A DNA stretch of 64,000 nucleotides from Psychroserpens ponticola (GCF_023556315.2 NZ_CP116221.1:2739001-2803000), one strand, 5' to 3'; positions 34,618-43,763 are shown, numbered from the stretch's first letter. Numbers and translations: made by a program. Notes: a model not told the origin generated them from the letters alone.

Positions 34618-36015
34618 ATGAAACAAACCTTAATCATTATCGCGTCCATTTTATCTAGTTTTCTCTTTTTTGAACAATCCATAGGTATTAATCTTTTGAT
34701 ATTCTCAATCATCACTATTATAGTATTGGCTTTTAATAATCTAAAACAATTTAAGGATACTAAGATTCTCTTATATTGCCTTGTTTACGTCACTACTTCT
34801 GTTTTTGTATTCATTCAAGATTCAAGTTTGTCAATCTTTGCTAATTGTGTGGCCTTTTTTACTCTTATTGGTAAAATTTCACAAAGCAAAACATCAATAT
34901 ACATCAACTGGCTTAATGGTGTATTTACGTCTATTACAGGACTATTTTTCAGAAGAGTAAATGCTAAAAAAAATATTGAAAACACAAGCCCGAAAAAAGA
35001 GGTTGATTTTCTTCATATTGCAAAACTTATCGGCATTCCTACTCTATTTATTATCGTTTTTGTTTTACTCTATAAAAATGGTAATCCAATGTTTAATGAT
35101 TTGGTTGAACAAATCAATTTTAACTTCATCAACTTTCAATGGCTATTATTTACAGTCTTAGGTTACTACTTGATAAGTAATATTGTCAATCCAATTCAAG
35201 TTGAACCTGCAACTTCAAATGACCTAAACACAAAAAACAACCTTTATAAAAGTAAAACATTTTCAATAGAAAAATTGAAAAAGGAGAAGCAATTGGGCAC
35301 GACATTACTAGGACTTTTAAATCTTTTAATTATTCTGTTTATTGTTACAGACATTGCTTCATTAATGTCTGTTGAAACGATTAAAGCTTCTGATATGTCA
35401 ACTCAAGTTCATAATGGCATTAATACACTCATTGCTTCAATTATCATAGCCATAGTAATCATTCTTCACTTTTTTAGAGGTGACCTCAATTTTTATTCTG
35501 AAAACAAAACGCTTAAAAACCTAACTTATTTATGGATTCTTCTAAACGTGGTTTTAATTGCATTAATAGCGATTAAAAACCAAACTTATATTACATCGTT
35601 TGGACTTACTTACAAACGCATAGGTGTTCATATTTACATTTTTCTAACGCTTGTTGGGCTCATTACGACCTTCATTAAGGTGATGACCATAAAAAATATG
35701 GTATTTCTTTTTAGATTAAACACACAAATTGTATTTGCTATTTTGATTTTATTTAGTGCAATAAATTGGGATACAACCATAACAAAATACAATTTAGATA
35801 ATGCCAATTCATATGACCTTCAATATTTAATAAACTTGTCCGATGCCAATGCTATTCTGCTCAAACATCACAGTTTGGAGGTAGAATTAGACGCAAAATT
35901 CAACAGGAAAATAGACTGGAAATACAACAACTATTTAAAACACATTAAACGCAAAGATTGGCAAGAAAAATCACTTAAAGATTACAGTATAACTGAAGTG
36001 GAACAAAATTTATAG
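34618..36015 (+). CDS. DUF4173-like polytopic membrane protein
   Basis: A 465-residue protein with roughly 10-11 hydrophobic segments and a charged, probably cytoplasmic C-terminal tail of about 60 residues (VEVELDAKFNRKIDWKYNN and beyond). The piece LLYKNGNPMFNDLVEQINFNFINFQW resembles DUF4173 proteins, whose function is unknown. It is the first gene of a seven-gene operon to 39252 and is directly controlled by operator site 2. The next gene starts 4 bp after its stop. Confidence 0.7.
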   Translation: MKQTLIIIASILSSFLFFEQSIGINLLIFSIITIIVLAFNNLKQFKDTKILLYCLVYVTTSVFVFIQDSSLSIFANCVAFFTLIGKISQSKTSIYINWLNGVFTSITGLFFRRVNAKKNIENTSPKKEVDFLHIAKLIGIPTLFIIVFVLLYKNGNPMFNDLVEQINFNFINFQWLLFTVLGYYLISNIVNPIQVEPATSNDLNTKNNLYKSKTFSIEKLKKEKQLGTTLLGLLNLLIILFIVTDIASLMSVETIKASDMSTQVHNGINTLIASIIIAIVIILHFFRGDLNFYSENKTLKNLTYLWILLNVVLIALIAIKNQTYITSFGLTYKRIGVHIYIFLTLVGLITTFIKVMTIKNMVFLFRLNTQIVFAILILFSAINWDTTITKYNLDNANSYDLQYLINLSDANAILLKHHSLEVELDAKFNRKIDWKYNNYLKHIKRKDWQEKSLKDYSITEVEQNL

Positions 36016-36019
36016 GATA

Positions 36020-36403
36020 ATGAATGTACCACTTAATCTTGCAAAATCTTCGATGCTAGCTTTGATTATTTTTTGGACCATCATTTGTTCAAAAGAAGGA
36101 TTTGATACTGATCTGGTTTTACTAATACTCTTATCCTTCATTCCAATATTTTTAGTTGTAGCAATCGTAATTCTGGGTAGTATTTGTCCGATATACTGGA
36201 TCACTAAAAAAGAAGATTATAATAACCTACAAATATTTAAAACCTACTATCCTTACTATGCTATTATTGCTTTTATATGCTGTTTAATCGGAATTATTAT
36301 TAACGATTTAGACATCTATTTTGTTGCCTTTTTTGTATCCGCTTTTATAACATCGAATCAATCTTGGGTTTGGTTCGCAAATGAAGAACAATCAAAAACA
36401 TGA
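36020..36403 (+). CDS. Small four-helix membrane protein, unknown
   Basis: A 127-residue hydrophobic protein with four membrane segments (about 8-22, 30-55, 76-94, 98-115) and a PIYWITKKEDYNNLQIFKTYY hydrophilic loop in the centre. It matches no family I recognise. It overlaps the following Coq4-like gene by 4 bp (ATGA), which indicates translational coupling inside the operon. Confidence 0.6.
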   Translation: MNVPLNLAKSSMLALIIFWTIICSKEGFDTDLVLLILLSFIPIFLVVAIVILGSICPIYWITKKEDYNNLQIFKTYYPYYAIIAFICCLIGIIINDLDIYFVAFFVSAFITSNQSWVWFANEEQSKT

Positions 36404-36894
36404 AACGAATTAGAAAACAATGTATTGAATGGCTATTTGAACATTCTCAAAATGTGTATACCAAACTATTTAAGCATCACAAAGCCTGGGGAATTTCGCG
36501 TGAACAACTACTCTCTTTCCCAACTCACACTTTTGGCAGGCATTTGGGTGAATTTCTAGATGAAAATGGTTTTGAACTCATTCCTAAAGTTGAACGTCAC
36601 GATGCTTACCATACTTTAACTGGATATGGTACAAAGGTAGAAGATGAAATAGCACTTCAATGCCTTTGCTATGGCAATGGAAAACGCAGTTTGTATCTCT
36701 ATGGCGCTGTCTTTTTAGGGATTGCTATTTTACCTGATTATTACAATTACTATTACAAATCATATGCCATAGGAAAACAGGCAAACCCTTTTCATCATTA
36801 TGATTACAAACAAATACTAAATGTAAATATAAACGACTTAAGACATGCTATTTTCACTAAAGAACACCTTAACGTATTAACCTTAAACTCATGA
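36400..36894 (+). CDS. Coq4-family protein
   Basis: A 164-residue protein with the Coq4 zinc motif H-D-x2-H-x11-E: HDAYH in VERHDAYHTLTGYG, followed at the right distance by a Glu in KVEDEIALQ. In ubiquinone-making organisms Coq4 organises or catalyses part of quinone-ring modification. Flavobacteria use menaquinone, so the ubiquinone role cannot apply directly. It overlaps both neighbours by 4 bp in an operon of membrane proteins. A role in binding or modifying a quinone or other lipid is possible. Confidence 0.75.
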   Translation: MKRIRKQCIEWLFEHSQNVYTKLFKHHKAWGISREQLLSFPTHTFGRHLGEFLDENGFELIPKVERHDAYHTLTGYGTKVEDEIALQCLCYGNGKRSLYLYGAVFLGIAILPDYYNYYYKSYAIGKQANPFHHYDYKQILNVNINDLRHAIFTKEHLNVLTLNS

Positions 36895-37520
36895 AAAAGC
36901 TTAAAATCTTTATACTTCTTTTTATTTGTATTCTAATCGGAATCAGTTTCACCAATTTCATGGTGAGTTTTCAAGCAAGAAACCTCATTTATAATACTAC
37001 AGAAAGCATTCCAAAAAATAAAGTCGGACTTATTTTAGGGGCTGGAAAATATACAGCAAATGGACATATTAATTCTTATTATAAGCACAGACTTGATGCT
37101 GCCGTAAAACTTTATAAAGCAGGTAAAATTGAATTCATTTTAATTAGTGGTGATAATGGAAGAAAAACCTATGACGAACCTACAACATTTAAAACCGACT
37201 TAATTGCTAAAGGCATTCCAGAGAACAAGATATTTTTAGATTATGCTGGTTTTAGAACTTTAGATTCAATTGTACGTGCTAAAGAAATTTTCGGGCAAGA
37301 TGCCATCACAATTATATCACAACAATTTCATAATGAACGTGCGATTTACATTGCCAAGAATTTTGATATTAATGCCGTTGGTTTTAATGCCAAAGACAGT
37401 TACAATCACCATCGTTCGAAAACAAGATTTAGAGAATATTTTGCTCGAGCAAAAGCCTCTATAGATATATTATTTAATGTAGAACCAAAATTTTTAGGCA
37501 AAAAAATAGAAATAAAATGA
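36891..37520 (+). CDS. SanA/YdcF-like DUF218 envelope protein
   Basis: A 209-residue protein with one N-terminal membrane helix (residues 4-22) and a DUF218 domain facing the periplasm. VGLILGAGKYTANGHINSYYKHRLDAAVKLY, ILISGDNG and TIISQQFHNERAIYIAK are the SanA/vancomycin-exclusion signatures. SanA affects envelope permeability in enterobacteria by an unknown mechanism. Overlaps of 4 bp on both sides place it firmly in the operon and support an envelope role for the whole unit. Confidence 0.85.
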   Translation: MKKLKIFILLFICILIGISFTNFMVSFQARNLIYNTTESIPKNKVGLILGAGKYTANGHINSYYKHRLDAAVKLYKAGKIEFILISGDNGRKTYDEPTTFKTDLIAKGIPENKIFLDYAGFRTLDSIVRAKEIFGQDAITIISQQFHNERAIYIAKNFDINAVGFNAKDSYNHHRSKTRFREYFARAKASIDILFNVEPKFLGKKIEIK

Positions 37521-37897
37521 CCGTCAAATTTAACAAACCCCTTTTTACAACAAGTCTAATGTTACTTGCTATAGAAATTTGTATCGCAACATTTTTAACT
37601 GAAGGTTTTATAAGACATACTTTCGGAGATTTTTTGGCAGTCATTTTATTGTATTGTGGCATTAGAACCTTTATTAAAGTCAATCCATTCTACTTAGCAA
37701 TTGGAGTATTATTTTTTGCTTTTGTAATTGAGTTTGGACAATTATATAACCTCCTAGATTATTTACATCTCAGGCAACATAAACTAGCGACGATTATACT
37801 CGGAAGCACCTTTCACTTCACAGATCTTATTGCCTATACATTAGGCACAATTAGCATTTTAATTATTGATTTAAAAACCACATTATGGAACTCTTAA
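37517..37897 (+). CDS. DUF2809-like membrane protein
   Basis: A 126-residue protein with four membrane helices (about 11-28, 33-48, 56-75, 103-120). The motifs FIRHTFGDFLAVILLY, FVIEFGQLYNLLDYL and STFHFTDLIAYTLG match the DUF2809 pattern, in which conserved Asp, Glu and His residues lie at membrane edges. No function is established for the family. It overlaps the SanA-like gene by 4 bp and the DUF1361 gene by 13 bp. Confidence 0.8.
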   Translation: MTVKFNKPLFTTSLMLLAIEICIATFLTEGFIRHTFGDFLAVILLYCGIRTFIKVNPFYLAIGVLFFAFVIEFGQLYNLLDYLHLRQHKLATIILGSTFHFTDLIAYTLGTISILIIDLKTTLWNS

Positions 37898-38541
37898 AAA
37901 CACTTATTCTCAACCGATTTAAAATACTATCTATATTAACTATTTCAATGGCATTTAGTATTATTATTTTGATGATTAGAATAAAATTTCATCACTCTTT
38001 TTATTTGCTGTTTTTAGTATGGAATTTATTTCTAGCAATCATTCCATTTGCAATTACAACCACTTTAATAAGTAAATCTAAACTACACAAAATCAAGTTT
38101 ACTATTTCTTTTGGCGTTTGGTTACTTTTCCTGCCAAACGCACCATATATCATCACAGATTTATTACATATAAATAATTCTCCACAACATTTATTGTGGT
38201 TAGATGTTTTAGTAATTATATCCTTTGCTTTTAACGGATTGATATTATTTATGCTTTCACTTTCAGATATGGAAAAACTATTGAAATTGCATATAAAACC
38301 TAAATTTGTATTCCCAATGATGCTATTAATATTTGGTTTGACTGCCTTCGGAATTTATCTCGGACGATTTTTACGTTATAACTCTTGGGAAATTTTGAAT
38401 AATCCGTTAAGTCTTTTTTCAGATATATTTCAACTCATATTTGAACCTCATTTTGAAGCATGGGTATTCACTTTAACATTTGCCTCGTTTTTAGCAATGA
38501 CATATTATATGCTGAAAGCATTTTCTAACTCTAAAATTTAA
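37885..38541 (+). CDS. DUF1361-like membrane protein
   Basis: A 218-residue polytopic protein with about seven membrane segments. FLVWNLFLAIIPFAIT and the conserved LLFLPNAPYIITDLLHI are the DUF1361 hallmarks, as is GIYLGRFLRYNSWE near the C-terminal half. Function is unknown. It is sixth in the operon, overlapping DUF2809 by 13 bp and followed after 6 bp by the lipoprotein gene. Confidence 0.8.
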   Translation: MELLKTLILNRFKILSILTISMAFSIIILMIRIKFHHSFYLLFLVWNLFLAIIPFAITTTLISKSKLHKIKFTISFGVWLLFLPNAPYIITDLLHINNSPQHLLWLDVLVIISFAFNGLILFMLSLSDMEKLLKLHIKPKFVFPMMLLIFGLTAFGIYLGRFLRYNSWEILNNPLSLFSDIFQLIFEPHFEAWVFTLTFASFLAMTYYMLKAFSNSKI

Positions 38542-38547
38542 TTCATT

Positions 38548-39252
38548 ATGAAATATTATTTCCCACTCTTTATGATCATCATTTCATTTTTTGCTTGTAC
38601 AAAACGTGACCACAGAAAAGTTATTGAAAACACTGAAAACACCTCTGAAAAAAGAAAAGACATCAAAACTTTTGAAGTTGCAGATTTACCCATTCATATT
38701 GATAGTACTTCCTATTTAATTCATCCGATTGGCAACTACGACATGGAAAATAGCAGATCAGAATATTTTAAATCAGAAAACTATCGTTTAAGTGGACACG
38801 CTGTTTCTAATGTCTCTAAAAATAAAATTAGTGGCAATCTTTCTAATGTGAAATTTGAACATCTAGATTCAACGGGTTTAAAATCGTTAACTGATAAAAC
38901 AATGAAGATTCGTTCGATGCTTTTTTTGCGTGATATTTATAACAAAATCGGCAAAGGTTATTTTATTTATCATGTTATAGATAAGGACACAAATTCAGAT
39001 GGTGAATTGGATTACAATGATTTAAGATCATTATACATTAGTAATTTAAATGGAACAAACTTCAGAAAACTATCGCCTAACCGACAAGAATTAGAGACTT
39101 GGAAAGTTATTTTAGAAGCTAATACACTGTATTTGAAAAGCATCGAAGATATAGATAACAATGGTGAATATGACAAAAAAGATAAAACACACTATTTTTA
39201 TTTAGATCTTAGTAAAGAAAATTCAAAAATCGCAGAATACTATCCAATCTAA
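38548..39252 (+). CDS. Lipoprotein with Asp-rich calcium-loop-like segments
   Basis: A 234-residue protein with a lipoprotein signal (MKYYFPLFMIIISFFACTK, Cys at 17). The second half contains DKDTNSDGELDYNDL and DIDNNGEYDKKDK, which read like EF-hand-type or dockerin-type calcium loops (D-x-D/N-x-D/N-G). I do not recognise the family. It ends the operon, just before a bidirectional terminator. An outer-membrane or periplasmic sensor or adaptor would fit but is not shown. Confidence 0.65.
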   Translation: MKYYFPLFMIIISFFACTKRDHRKVIENTENTSEKRKDIKTFEVADLPIHIDSTSYLIHPIGNYDMENSRSEYFKSENYRLSGHAVSNVSKNKISGNLSNVKFEHLDSTGLKSLTDKTMKIRSMLFLRDIYNKIGKGYFIYHVIDKDTNSDGELDYNDLRSLYISNLNGTNFRKLSPNRQELETWKVILEANTLYLKSIEDIDNNGEYDKKDKTHYFYLDLSKENSKIAEYYPI

Positions 39253-39266
39253 AGCTATTATCTTAT

Positions 39267-39300
39267 AAAAAAAAGGAAAGCATGTGCCTTCCTTTTTTTT
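39267..39300. terminator. Bidirectional intrinsic terminator
   Basis: AAAAAAAAGGAA (39267-39278) pairs with TTCCTTTTTTTT (39289-39300) around a 10-base loop that itself can form a small hairpin. It lies between the convergent stops at 39252 (rightward operon) and 39319 (leftward lipoprotein) and serves both. Confidence 0.85.
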
Positions 39301-39318
39301 CATATATTCCAATAAGTT

Positions 39319-41736
39319 TTAATTATCAGTAGGATCACTAGGATCTGTTCCGTTAGTCATTTCATCTCCATTAGAAACGGTATCACCATCACAATCTAAT
39401 GCATTCCATTCGTTTGTAGGTGTTGAAAAATTACAATCTAAACTAAAATCACATTGATCTAAAGGGGCTGGATCACATTCATTAACAGAAATATCACCAT
39501 CACAATTAGCATTATACCAGGCGTTTGTGACATTGTTATAATTGAAAAAATCAGGATTATAATCACACACGTTATTTGGATCTGTACCATCAATAGCTTC
39601 TTGGCTATCTTGAACAGAATCTCCATCAGAATCTAAAGGAATACTGGCTGGATCATTTGGATCTGAACCATAAGTTGCTTCTTCACAATCGTCATAACCA
39701 TCATCATCAGTATCTGGATCATTTGGATCTGTAATATTTCCATTAGGTTCACAACTTGATACATTAATATCATTTACATTAATTCCTGTAAGCTCTTGAC
39801 AATCGGTTAAACCATCATCATCAGAATCAGTCAGATTATGTAACCACAAATACACTTCAGCAATATTAAATTGTCCAGAGATAGTATTAGTTCCTCTAAC
39901 GAATAGCATTTCTAAACTACCTGAGTTAATATATAGTGTAGGATTTGAAATTGGATTAACATCACTTTCTGCATCAGTTAGCGACTCATAGAAATTAAAG
40001 GTCATATTTGGAAACTGAAAACCAGTAGATCCATTTGTAAAGTAAGATTCTAAATCATATTCTAAATTTGCAAAATCACAATTACTAGGATATACCGAAC
40101 TTGGTGGCAAGTAAACATCTTGATTATCTAAATAATCTGGAACACCATCTTCATCTGTATCTTCATTTGTTGGATTTCCATCATTATCATAATCTTCATC
40201 AGCTGTATCAATACCATCTCCATCATCATCTGTATCTAAATAATCAGGAGTACCATCTCCATCTGTATCATCGTTTTCTAGATTACCATCTCCATCAATA
40301 TCTTCATCGATATCCAAAATACCATCGTTATCAGTATCTGTTAAATCTACACAAGACATTTGCGTTCCTAAATCTGTAGTTGGAACTGTAAAATCACCTG
40401 TATTAACATCTGTTGTTTGTCCATTTAATAAATCGACGACTAAAGCCGAATATGCTGTATTATCACTACAATAAGCAATATTTAAATCTAACATTCCATT
40501 ATCTATCGGAATTGTCTGTGTTGAATCGTTATAAAACAATTGCATATAACCGTTTGTAATTGGGTTACCTAAACAGTCGTTAAATACACCAGTAAAATTA
40601 GTAATCAATGCATCACCATCTGGCACTTGAATTGTAATACTCTGATCTGAACTAAAAGGACCAATAGTTGTTGTATAACTACTTGAAACACATCCATAAT
40701 CAGGAACAACCAATGTTAACTCATCATCTGCAGGAACTAATCCACATTCAACACCATCAATATTTGTATAACCATAAGAACCTGTAGAAGCTAAAGCAGG
40801 AGAATATAAATCAAGTGCTGCATAAGGCAATGGATTACCATTTGTATCTGTTAGTGTAATACAAAGTGTCACTGCTGGATATTGAAAATCCCAATTCCAA
40901 AATGAAAAATGAGACACATTTCCAACATATTTATTTCCTTGAAGCGTTGCTTGGCCTTCTTCTTTCCAATAGCCATTTTCATTATCAAAAGACCACAACG
41001 GAATAGTTGAAGGTGTTGTATTTACATTTAAAGGTACAGGAACAGATATTTCCGCAGTGCTTCCATCTGCTATCTGTAACTCAACATTTGAAGCACTAAG
41101 CAATTCTACAGCTATCATGCCATACGTTTCTAGCACTCTTGGACTTCCATCTGCGTTTTCGGCAAACAACATTCCAGGCATTTGAAACTCCATATTGCTG
41201 TTATCAGGACTTAAATGTTTTAAAACCACTTTTACAGCTCCATTATAACTAACACCTTGTAGATTGGTAAACTCTCCATCAAATGTTACTTGAGCACCAT
41301 TAGGTAAATTTACAGTACTTGTTTCTCCTGAATTAATTGTAGCCGTTGTATTTAAACTTAACAACATAATGGTTACTTGATTAATACCACTTGAAGGCAC
41401 TAAAGCTCTTGAACCATCGATAAACCCGTTTTTTGTAGCCTTTATGTAGGCGAATTTTTCGAACACTGAAGCTTCTTCTATAGCGAAAATACCATTAGAA
41501 TCTGTCATTGTAAAAACACCACCAACTGAGATTGTCACACCTGAAACAGGAGCATTATCTTCGTTAATGACCTTACCAATAAAACGTGCGCTGTAAGGGT
41601 TTCCAAAATTTTCAGAAAAATTTGATTCGGGTATTTGCTGCACTGGTGGTTTGTCTGTATTCCAGTTATCATCTTCAGAGCAGGTCCAAACGATTAGAGC
41701 TAATACAACTAAAAACAAACTTTTAAATAATTTCAT
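39319..41736 (-). CDS. Outer-membrane lipoprotein with thrombospondin type 3 calcium repeats
   Basis: I start at ATG 41736 (805 aa), because the signal MKLFKSLFLVVLALIVWTCSED begins there; residues before it are unrelated. The mature N-terminus has a carboxypeptidase-regulatory-like beta domain (FIGKVINEDNAPVSGVTISVGG, FTMTDSNGIFAI). The middle holds further beta sandwiches. Two clusters of thrombospondin type 3 repeats follow (DTDNDGILDIDED, DTDDDGDGIDTADED, DSDDDGLTDCQE and others), which bind calcium. It is probably a large surface-exposed, calcium-stiffened stalk or adhesin. No catalytic domain or T9SS C-terminal domain is seen. Confidence 0.8.
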   Translation of the reverse strand: MKLFKSLFLVVLALIVWTCSEDDNWNTDKPPVQQIPESNFSENFGNPYSARFIGKVINEDNAPVSGVTISVGGVFTMTDSNGIFAIEEASVFEKFAYIKATKNGFIDGSRALVPSSGINQVTIMLLSLNTTATINSGETSTVNLPNGAQVTFDGEFTNLQGVSYNGAVKVVLKHLSPDNSNMEFQMPGMLFAENADGSPRVLETYGMIAVELLSASNVELQIADGSTAEISVPVPLNVNTTPSTIPLWSFDNENGYWKEEGQATLQGNKYVGNVSHFSFWNWDFQYPAVTLCITLTDTNGNPLPYAALDLYSPALASTGSYGYTNIDGVECGLVPADDELTLVVPDYGCVSSSYTTTIGPFSSDQSITIQVPDGDALITNFTGVFNDCLGNPITNGYMQLFYNDSTQTIPIDNGMLDLNIAYCSDNTAYSALVVDLLNGQTTDVNTGDFTVPTTDLGTQMSCVDLTDTDNDGILDIDEDIDGDGNLENDDTDGDGTPDYLDTDDDGDGIDTADEDYDNDGNPTNEDTDEDGVPDYLDNQDVYLPPSSVYPSNCDFANLEYDLESYFTNGSTGFQFPNMTFNFYESLTDAESDVNPISNPTLYINSGSLEMLFVRGTNTISGQFNIAEVYLWLHNLTDSDDDGLTDCQELTGINVNDINVSSCEPNGNITDPNDPDTDDDGYDDCEEATYGSDPNDPASIPLDSDGDSVQDSQEAIDGTDPNNVCDYNPDFFNYNNVTNAWYNANCDGDISVNECDPAPLDQCDFSLDCNFSTPTNEWNALDCDGDTVSNGDEMTNGTDPSDPTDN

Positions 41737-41868
41737 AGACTTATATTGTTGATTATATATCATAGATGTAACCTTTTGAAAAAGGTTGCGTGTTAAAAGT
41801 AAGAAAAATTAGTCAAGCAAAAACTTGGCTCAAATTGACTTATACATATAAAACAGTTTAATGTGATT

Positions 41869-43074
41869 TTATCCTACATCCACATAATCCTGTAGATATT
41901 TGAAACGCTCTGTCAATTTACCATCTTCGGTAGTAATTCTAGCCCGTTTTAAAATACCACTTTTATCATCATTAAAAAATGCAGGAATAACATGTTCTAA
42001 AAACATGTCTCCAAAACCTTCGCTAGCATCTTTTGGCAACTCACATGGTAAGTTATCTACAGCCATCATTGTTATGGCTTCATCAGCATCAAAAGCGACT
42101 TCAGTTTCTGAATGCGGATCATAGCCATAAAACGGATCAGCAATTGTTGAAGGACGAATTGTGCTTGCTACAGGACCATCGATATCACAAGAAATATCAG
42201 CCACTAAATTGATTCTAAAATCTGGTTGTTTAGCATCTTCCCTTGTAAATAGAAAAGGTGCATTATTACCATAAAAATGTCCTGCAATAAAGTAATCGGT
42301 TTCTTTTGCATATGGCATAAAATTGCTTTGGTAGCCTGAAGGGTCTTTATAAAACTCCCATTTATCTCCTACTTTACCATCTGATCGTTTTGCATACTCC
42401 ATAACATCAGCCATGACATAAACTGGTTCAGTAAACTGCGATGTTAAATACAAAGCATCACTAACTTGTTTAATTTTTAAATGGTCAAGAATTTCTTTTG
42501 CTCCCATTGCGACTTTACCTGTTCCTGTGAGCAAAATTTTAATATTTGGAAGTGTAATTTTATCTAATTCAGCTTTAACTTCATTCAAATCTGCAAGGGT
42601 TTCTACTTTTGGCAGTTGAAACAATTTGTCTCTTAAACCTAAAGCTCTAAATCCGTTATAAGCACCAACCAATCCAGCATAACGACCAAAACCTATGAGT
42701 CGTGAATTACTTTTTTTAACTATGGTTTCGTGGTCATACATTTCGATATTCTTATTAAGCATATCGACTAAGAGTTTCCTGTTGTATGGTTGTTTTTTTA
42801 TAGTGTGCGAAAAATAGAAATATTTTTTATTCGGAATTAAATGTTCCAGAGGCACTTCTTTGACACCAATTAATACGTCACAATCTGAAACATCGTTAGT
42901 GATTTCAAAACCATATTTTCGATACGCATCATCGGAAAACACACGAATATCTGAAGACTCGACTACAAATTCGGCTTGAGGAAATTGTGCTTTAGCTTCC
43001 GCTAATTTTTCTGGTGAAAATACCACGCGTCTGTCTGGTGGACTTTTGCGTTCTTTGATGATTCCGAATTTCAT
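41869..43074 (-). CDS. Saccharopine/alanine dehydrogenase-like NAD(P) oxidoreductase
   Basis: A 401-residue enzyme beginning MKFGIIKERKSPPDRRVVFSPE, the AlaDh/PNT N-terminal domain signature. The segments CDVLIGVKEVP and FYFSHTIKKQPYNR follow, then RLIGFGRYAGLVGAYNGFRALGL and a Rossmann region KILLTGTGKVAMGAKEIL (a variant G-x-G-x3-G dinucleotide loop). Such proteins oxidise or reduce amino acids: saccharopine dehydrogenase (lysine-forming), alanine dehydrogenase, or an uncharacterised relative. Its neighbours give no pathway clue; it is monocistronic, upstream of the ssrA region. Confidence 0.72.
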   Translation of the reverse strand: MKFGIIKERKSPPDRRVVFSPEKLAEAKAQFPQAEFVVESSDIRVFSDDAYRKYGFEITNDVSDCDVLIGVKEVPLEHLIPNKKYFYFSHTIKKQPYNRKLLVDMLNKNIEMYDHETIVKKSNSRLIGFGRYAGLVGAYNGFRALGLRDKLFQLPKVETLADLNEVKAELDKITLPNIKILLTGTGKVAMGAKEILDHLKIKQVSDALYLTSQFTEPVYVMADVMEYAKRSDGKVGDKWEFYKDPSGYQSNFMPYAKETDYFIAGHFYGNNAPFLFTREDAKQPDFRINLVADISCDIDGPVASTIRPSTIADPFYGYDPHSETEVAFDADEAITMMAVDNLPCELPKDASEGFGDMFLEHVIPAFFNDDKSGILKRARITTEDGKLTERFKYLQDYVDVG

Positions 43075-43183
43075 ATGGTTATTGAGTTTTAAATATTACG
43101 ACTGACATATCTGCCAGGAAAACATATTGGTATAAAATTTGCACTAAAATAGTAGTAAAAGTAGGGTTATACAAACTTTTTGA

Positions 43184-43191
43184 TAACTTTG
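43184..43191 (+). promoter_or_regulatory. -7 box TAACTTTG of the ssrA-region promoter
   Basis: TAACTTTG matches TAnnTTTG. The expected transcription start, 7-8 bases downstream, falls at about 43199, exactly where a self-complementary RNA segment begins. The mature tmRNA start lies 126 bases further on. Confidence 0.6.
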
Positions 43192-43198
43192 CTTTTTT

Positions 43199-43302
43199 GT
43201 TCTCCTAAGCTTAATGCGAAGTTGAACATGCGTTAAGGATGGAACGGTTTGTTTGAGCTCCTCGCAGAGAGCGAGTAGTGAGAGCCTGACCTAAAAGGGA
43301 AC
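43199..43302 (+). ncRNA. Putative structured RNA directly upstream of ssrA (unidentified)
   Basis: About 104 non-coding bases with strong fold potential. CTTAATGCG (43210-43218) pairs with TGCGTTAAG (43229-43237) across a 10-base loop. CTCGC (43261-43265) pairs with GCGAG (43271-43275), extended by GCTC/GAGC. The 5' end GTTCTC (43199-43204) can close with GGGAAC (43297-43302), or alternatively GTTCTCCT pairs with AGGATGGAAC at 43236-43245. It starts at the predicted transcription start. It lacks the signal recognition particle RNA core. It is either an independent small RNA or the removed leader of pre-tmRNA. Confidence 0.5.
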
Positions 43303-43324
43303 GCCAAAATAAAATTACTAAAAA

Positions 43325-43717
43325 GGGGTCGACTGGTTTTGACAGCGAGACTCATTAAACGGTAAGCACGTCGTGTAATGATTTTGAAACACGTAAAAGG
43401 CTAGATCAACTTTTTAATCGGCGAGAATAACTACGCTTTAGCTGCATAATCTGAATTATAGTAAGATTAAGCCACGTCCTACTAGGTAGGAATGCTAAAT
43501 GTCTCCAGAAAGCCTTGGTTAATGGCGTTCTTATTAGAGGCATCGAAAATATTAACTTAGATCGTGTAGCGCTTTGATGCACTTTCGAGATTAAGAAGCT
43601 AAGTTATAAGTGGGCTGTCTTTTGCCAGCTTATAATCTAAAATCTAATGAAAGACTACACGTGTAGAAAGCTCTTTAATAGCTTGTTTGGACGAGAGTTC
43701 GATTCTCTCCGACTCCA
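43325..43717 (+). ncRNA. ssrA: tmRNA (ssrA), one-piece
   Basis: The RNA opens GGGGTCGACTGGTTTTGACA and ends GAGTTCGATTCTCTCCGACTCCA, the T-arm and acceptor strand. The ends form a 7-bp acceptor stem (GGGGTCG with CGACTCC) with discriminator A at 43717. The CCA tail is not encoded (the genome continues CTT). The tag frame begins GGC at 43420 and reads G-E-N-N-Y-A-L-A-A followed by TAA at 43447-43449, a proteolysis tag typical of Flavobacteria. tmRNA with SmpB frees stalled ribosomes. Its 3' end is a classic integration site, and a restriction-modification remnant lies just downstream. Confidence 0.97.
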
Positions 43718-43726
43718 CTTTCTAAG

Positions 43727-43763
43727 ACCTCAACTTGTTGTTTATCAATTTGTTGAGGTTTTT
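43727..43763 (+). terminator. Intrinsic terminator of ssrA
   Basis: ACCTCAAC (43727-43734) pairs with GTTGAGGT (43752-43759) and is followed by a T-run (43759-43763). It lies 10 bases past the tmRNA 3' end. Confidence 0.8.

Noticed and set aside
40101-40379. Rightward open frame of 92 codons rich in His, Leu and Tyr
   Set aside because: It is the antisense of the Asp-rich calcium repeats (GAT/GAC read backwards) in the lipoprotein gene and has no independent support.
41767-41790. AACCTTTT/AAAAGGTT hairpin as terminator of the dehydrogenase gene
   Set aside because: It lacks a T-run in the leftward direction and lies about 80 bp past the stop; it may be chance in AT-rich DNA.
43199-43302. 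Signal recognition particle RNA (4.5S)
   Set aside because: The size fits, but the conserved GGAAGG/AGCAGCC apical core is absent.
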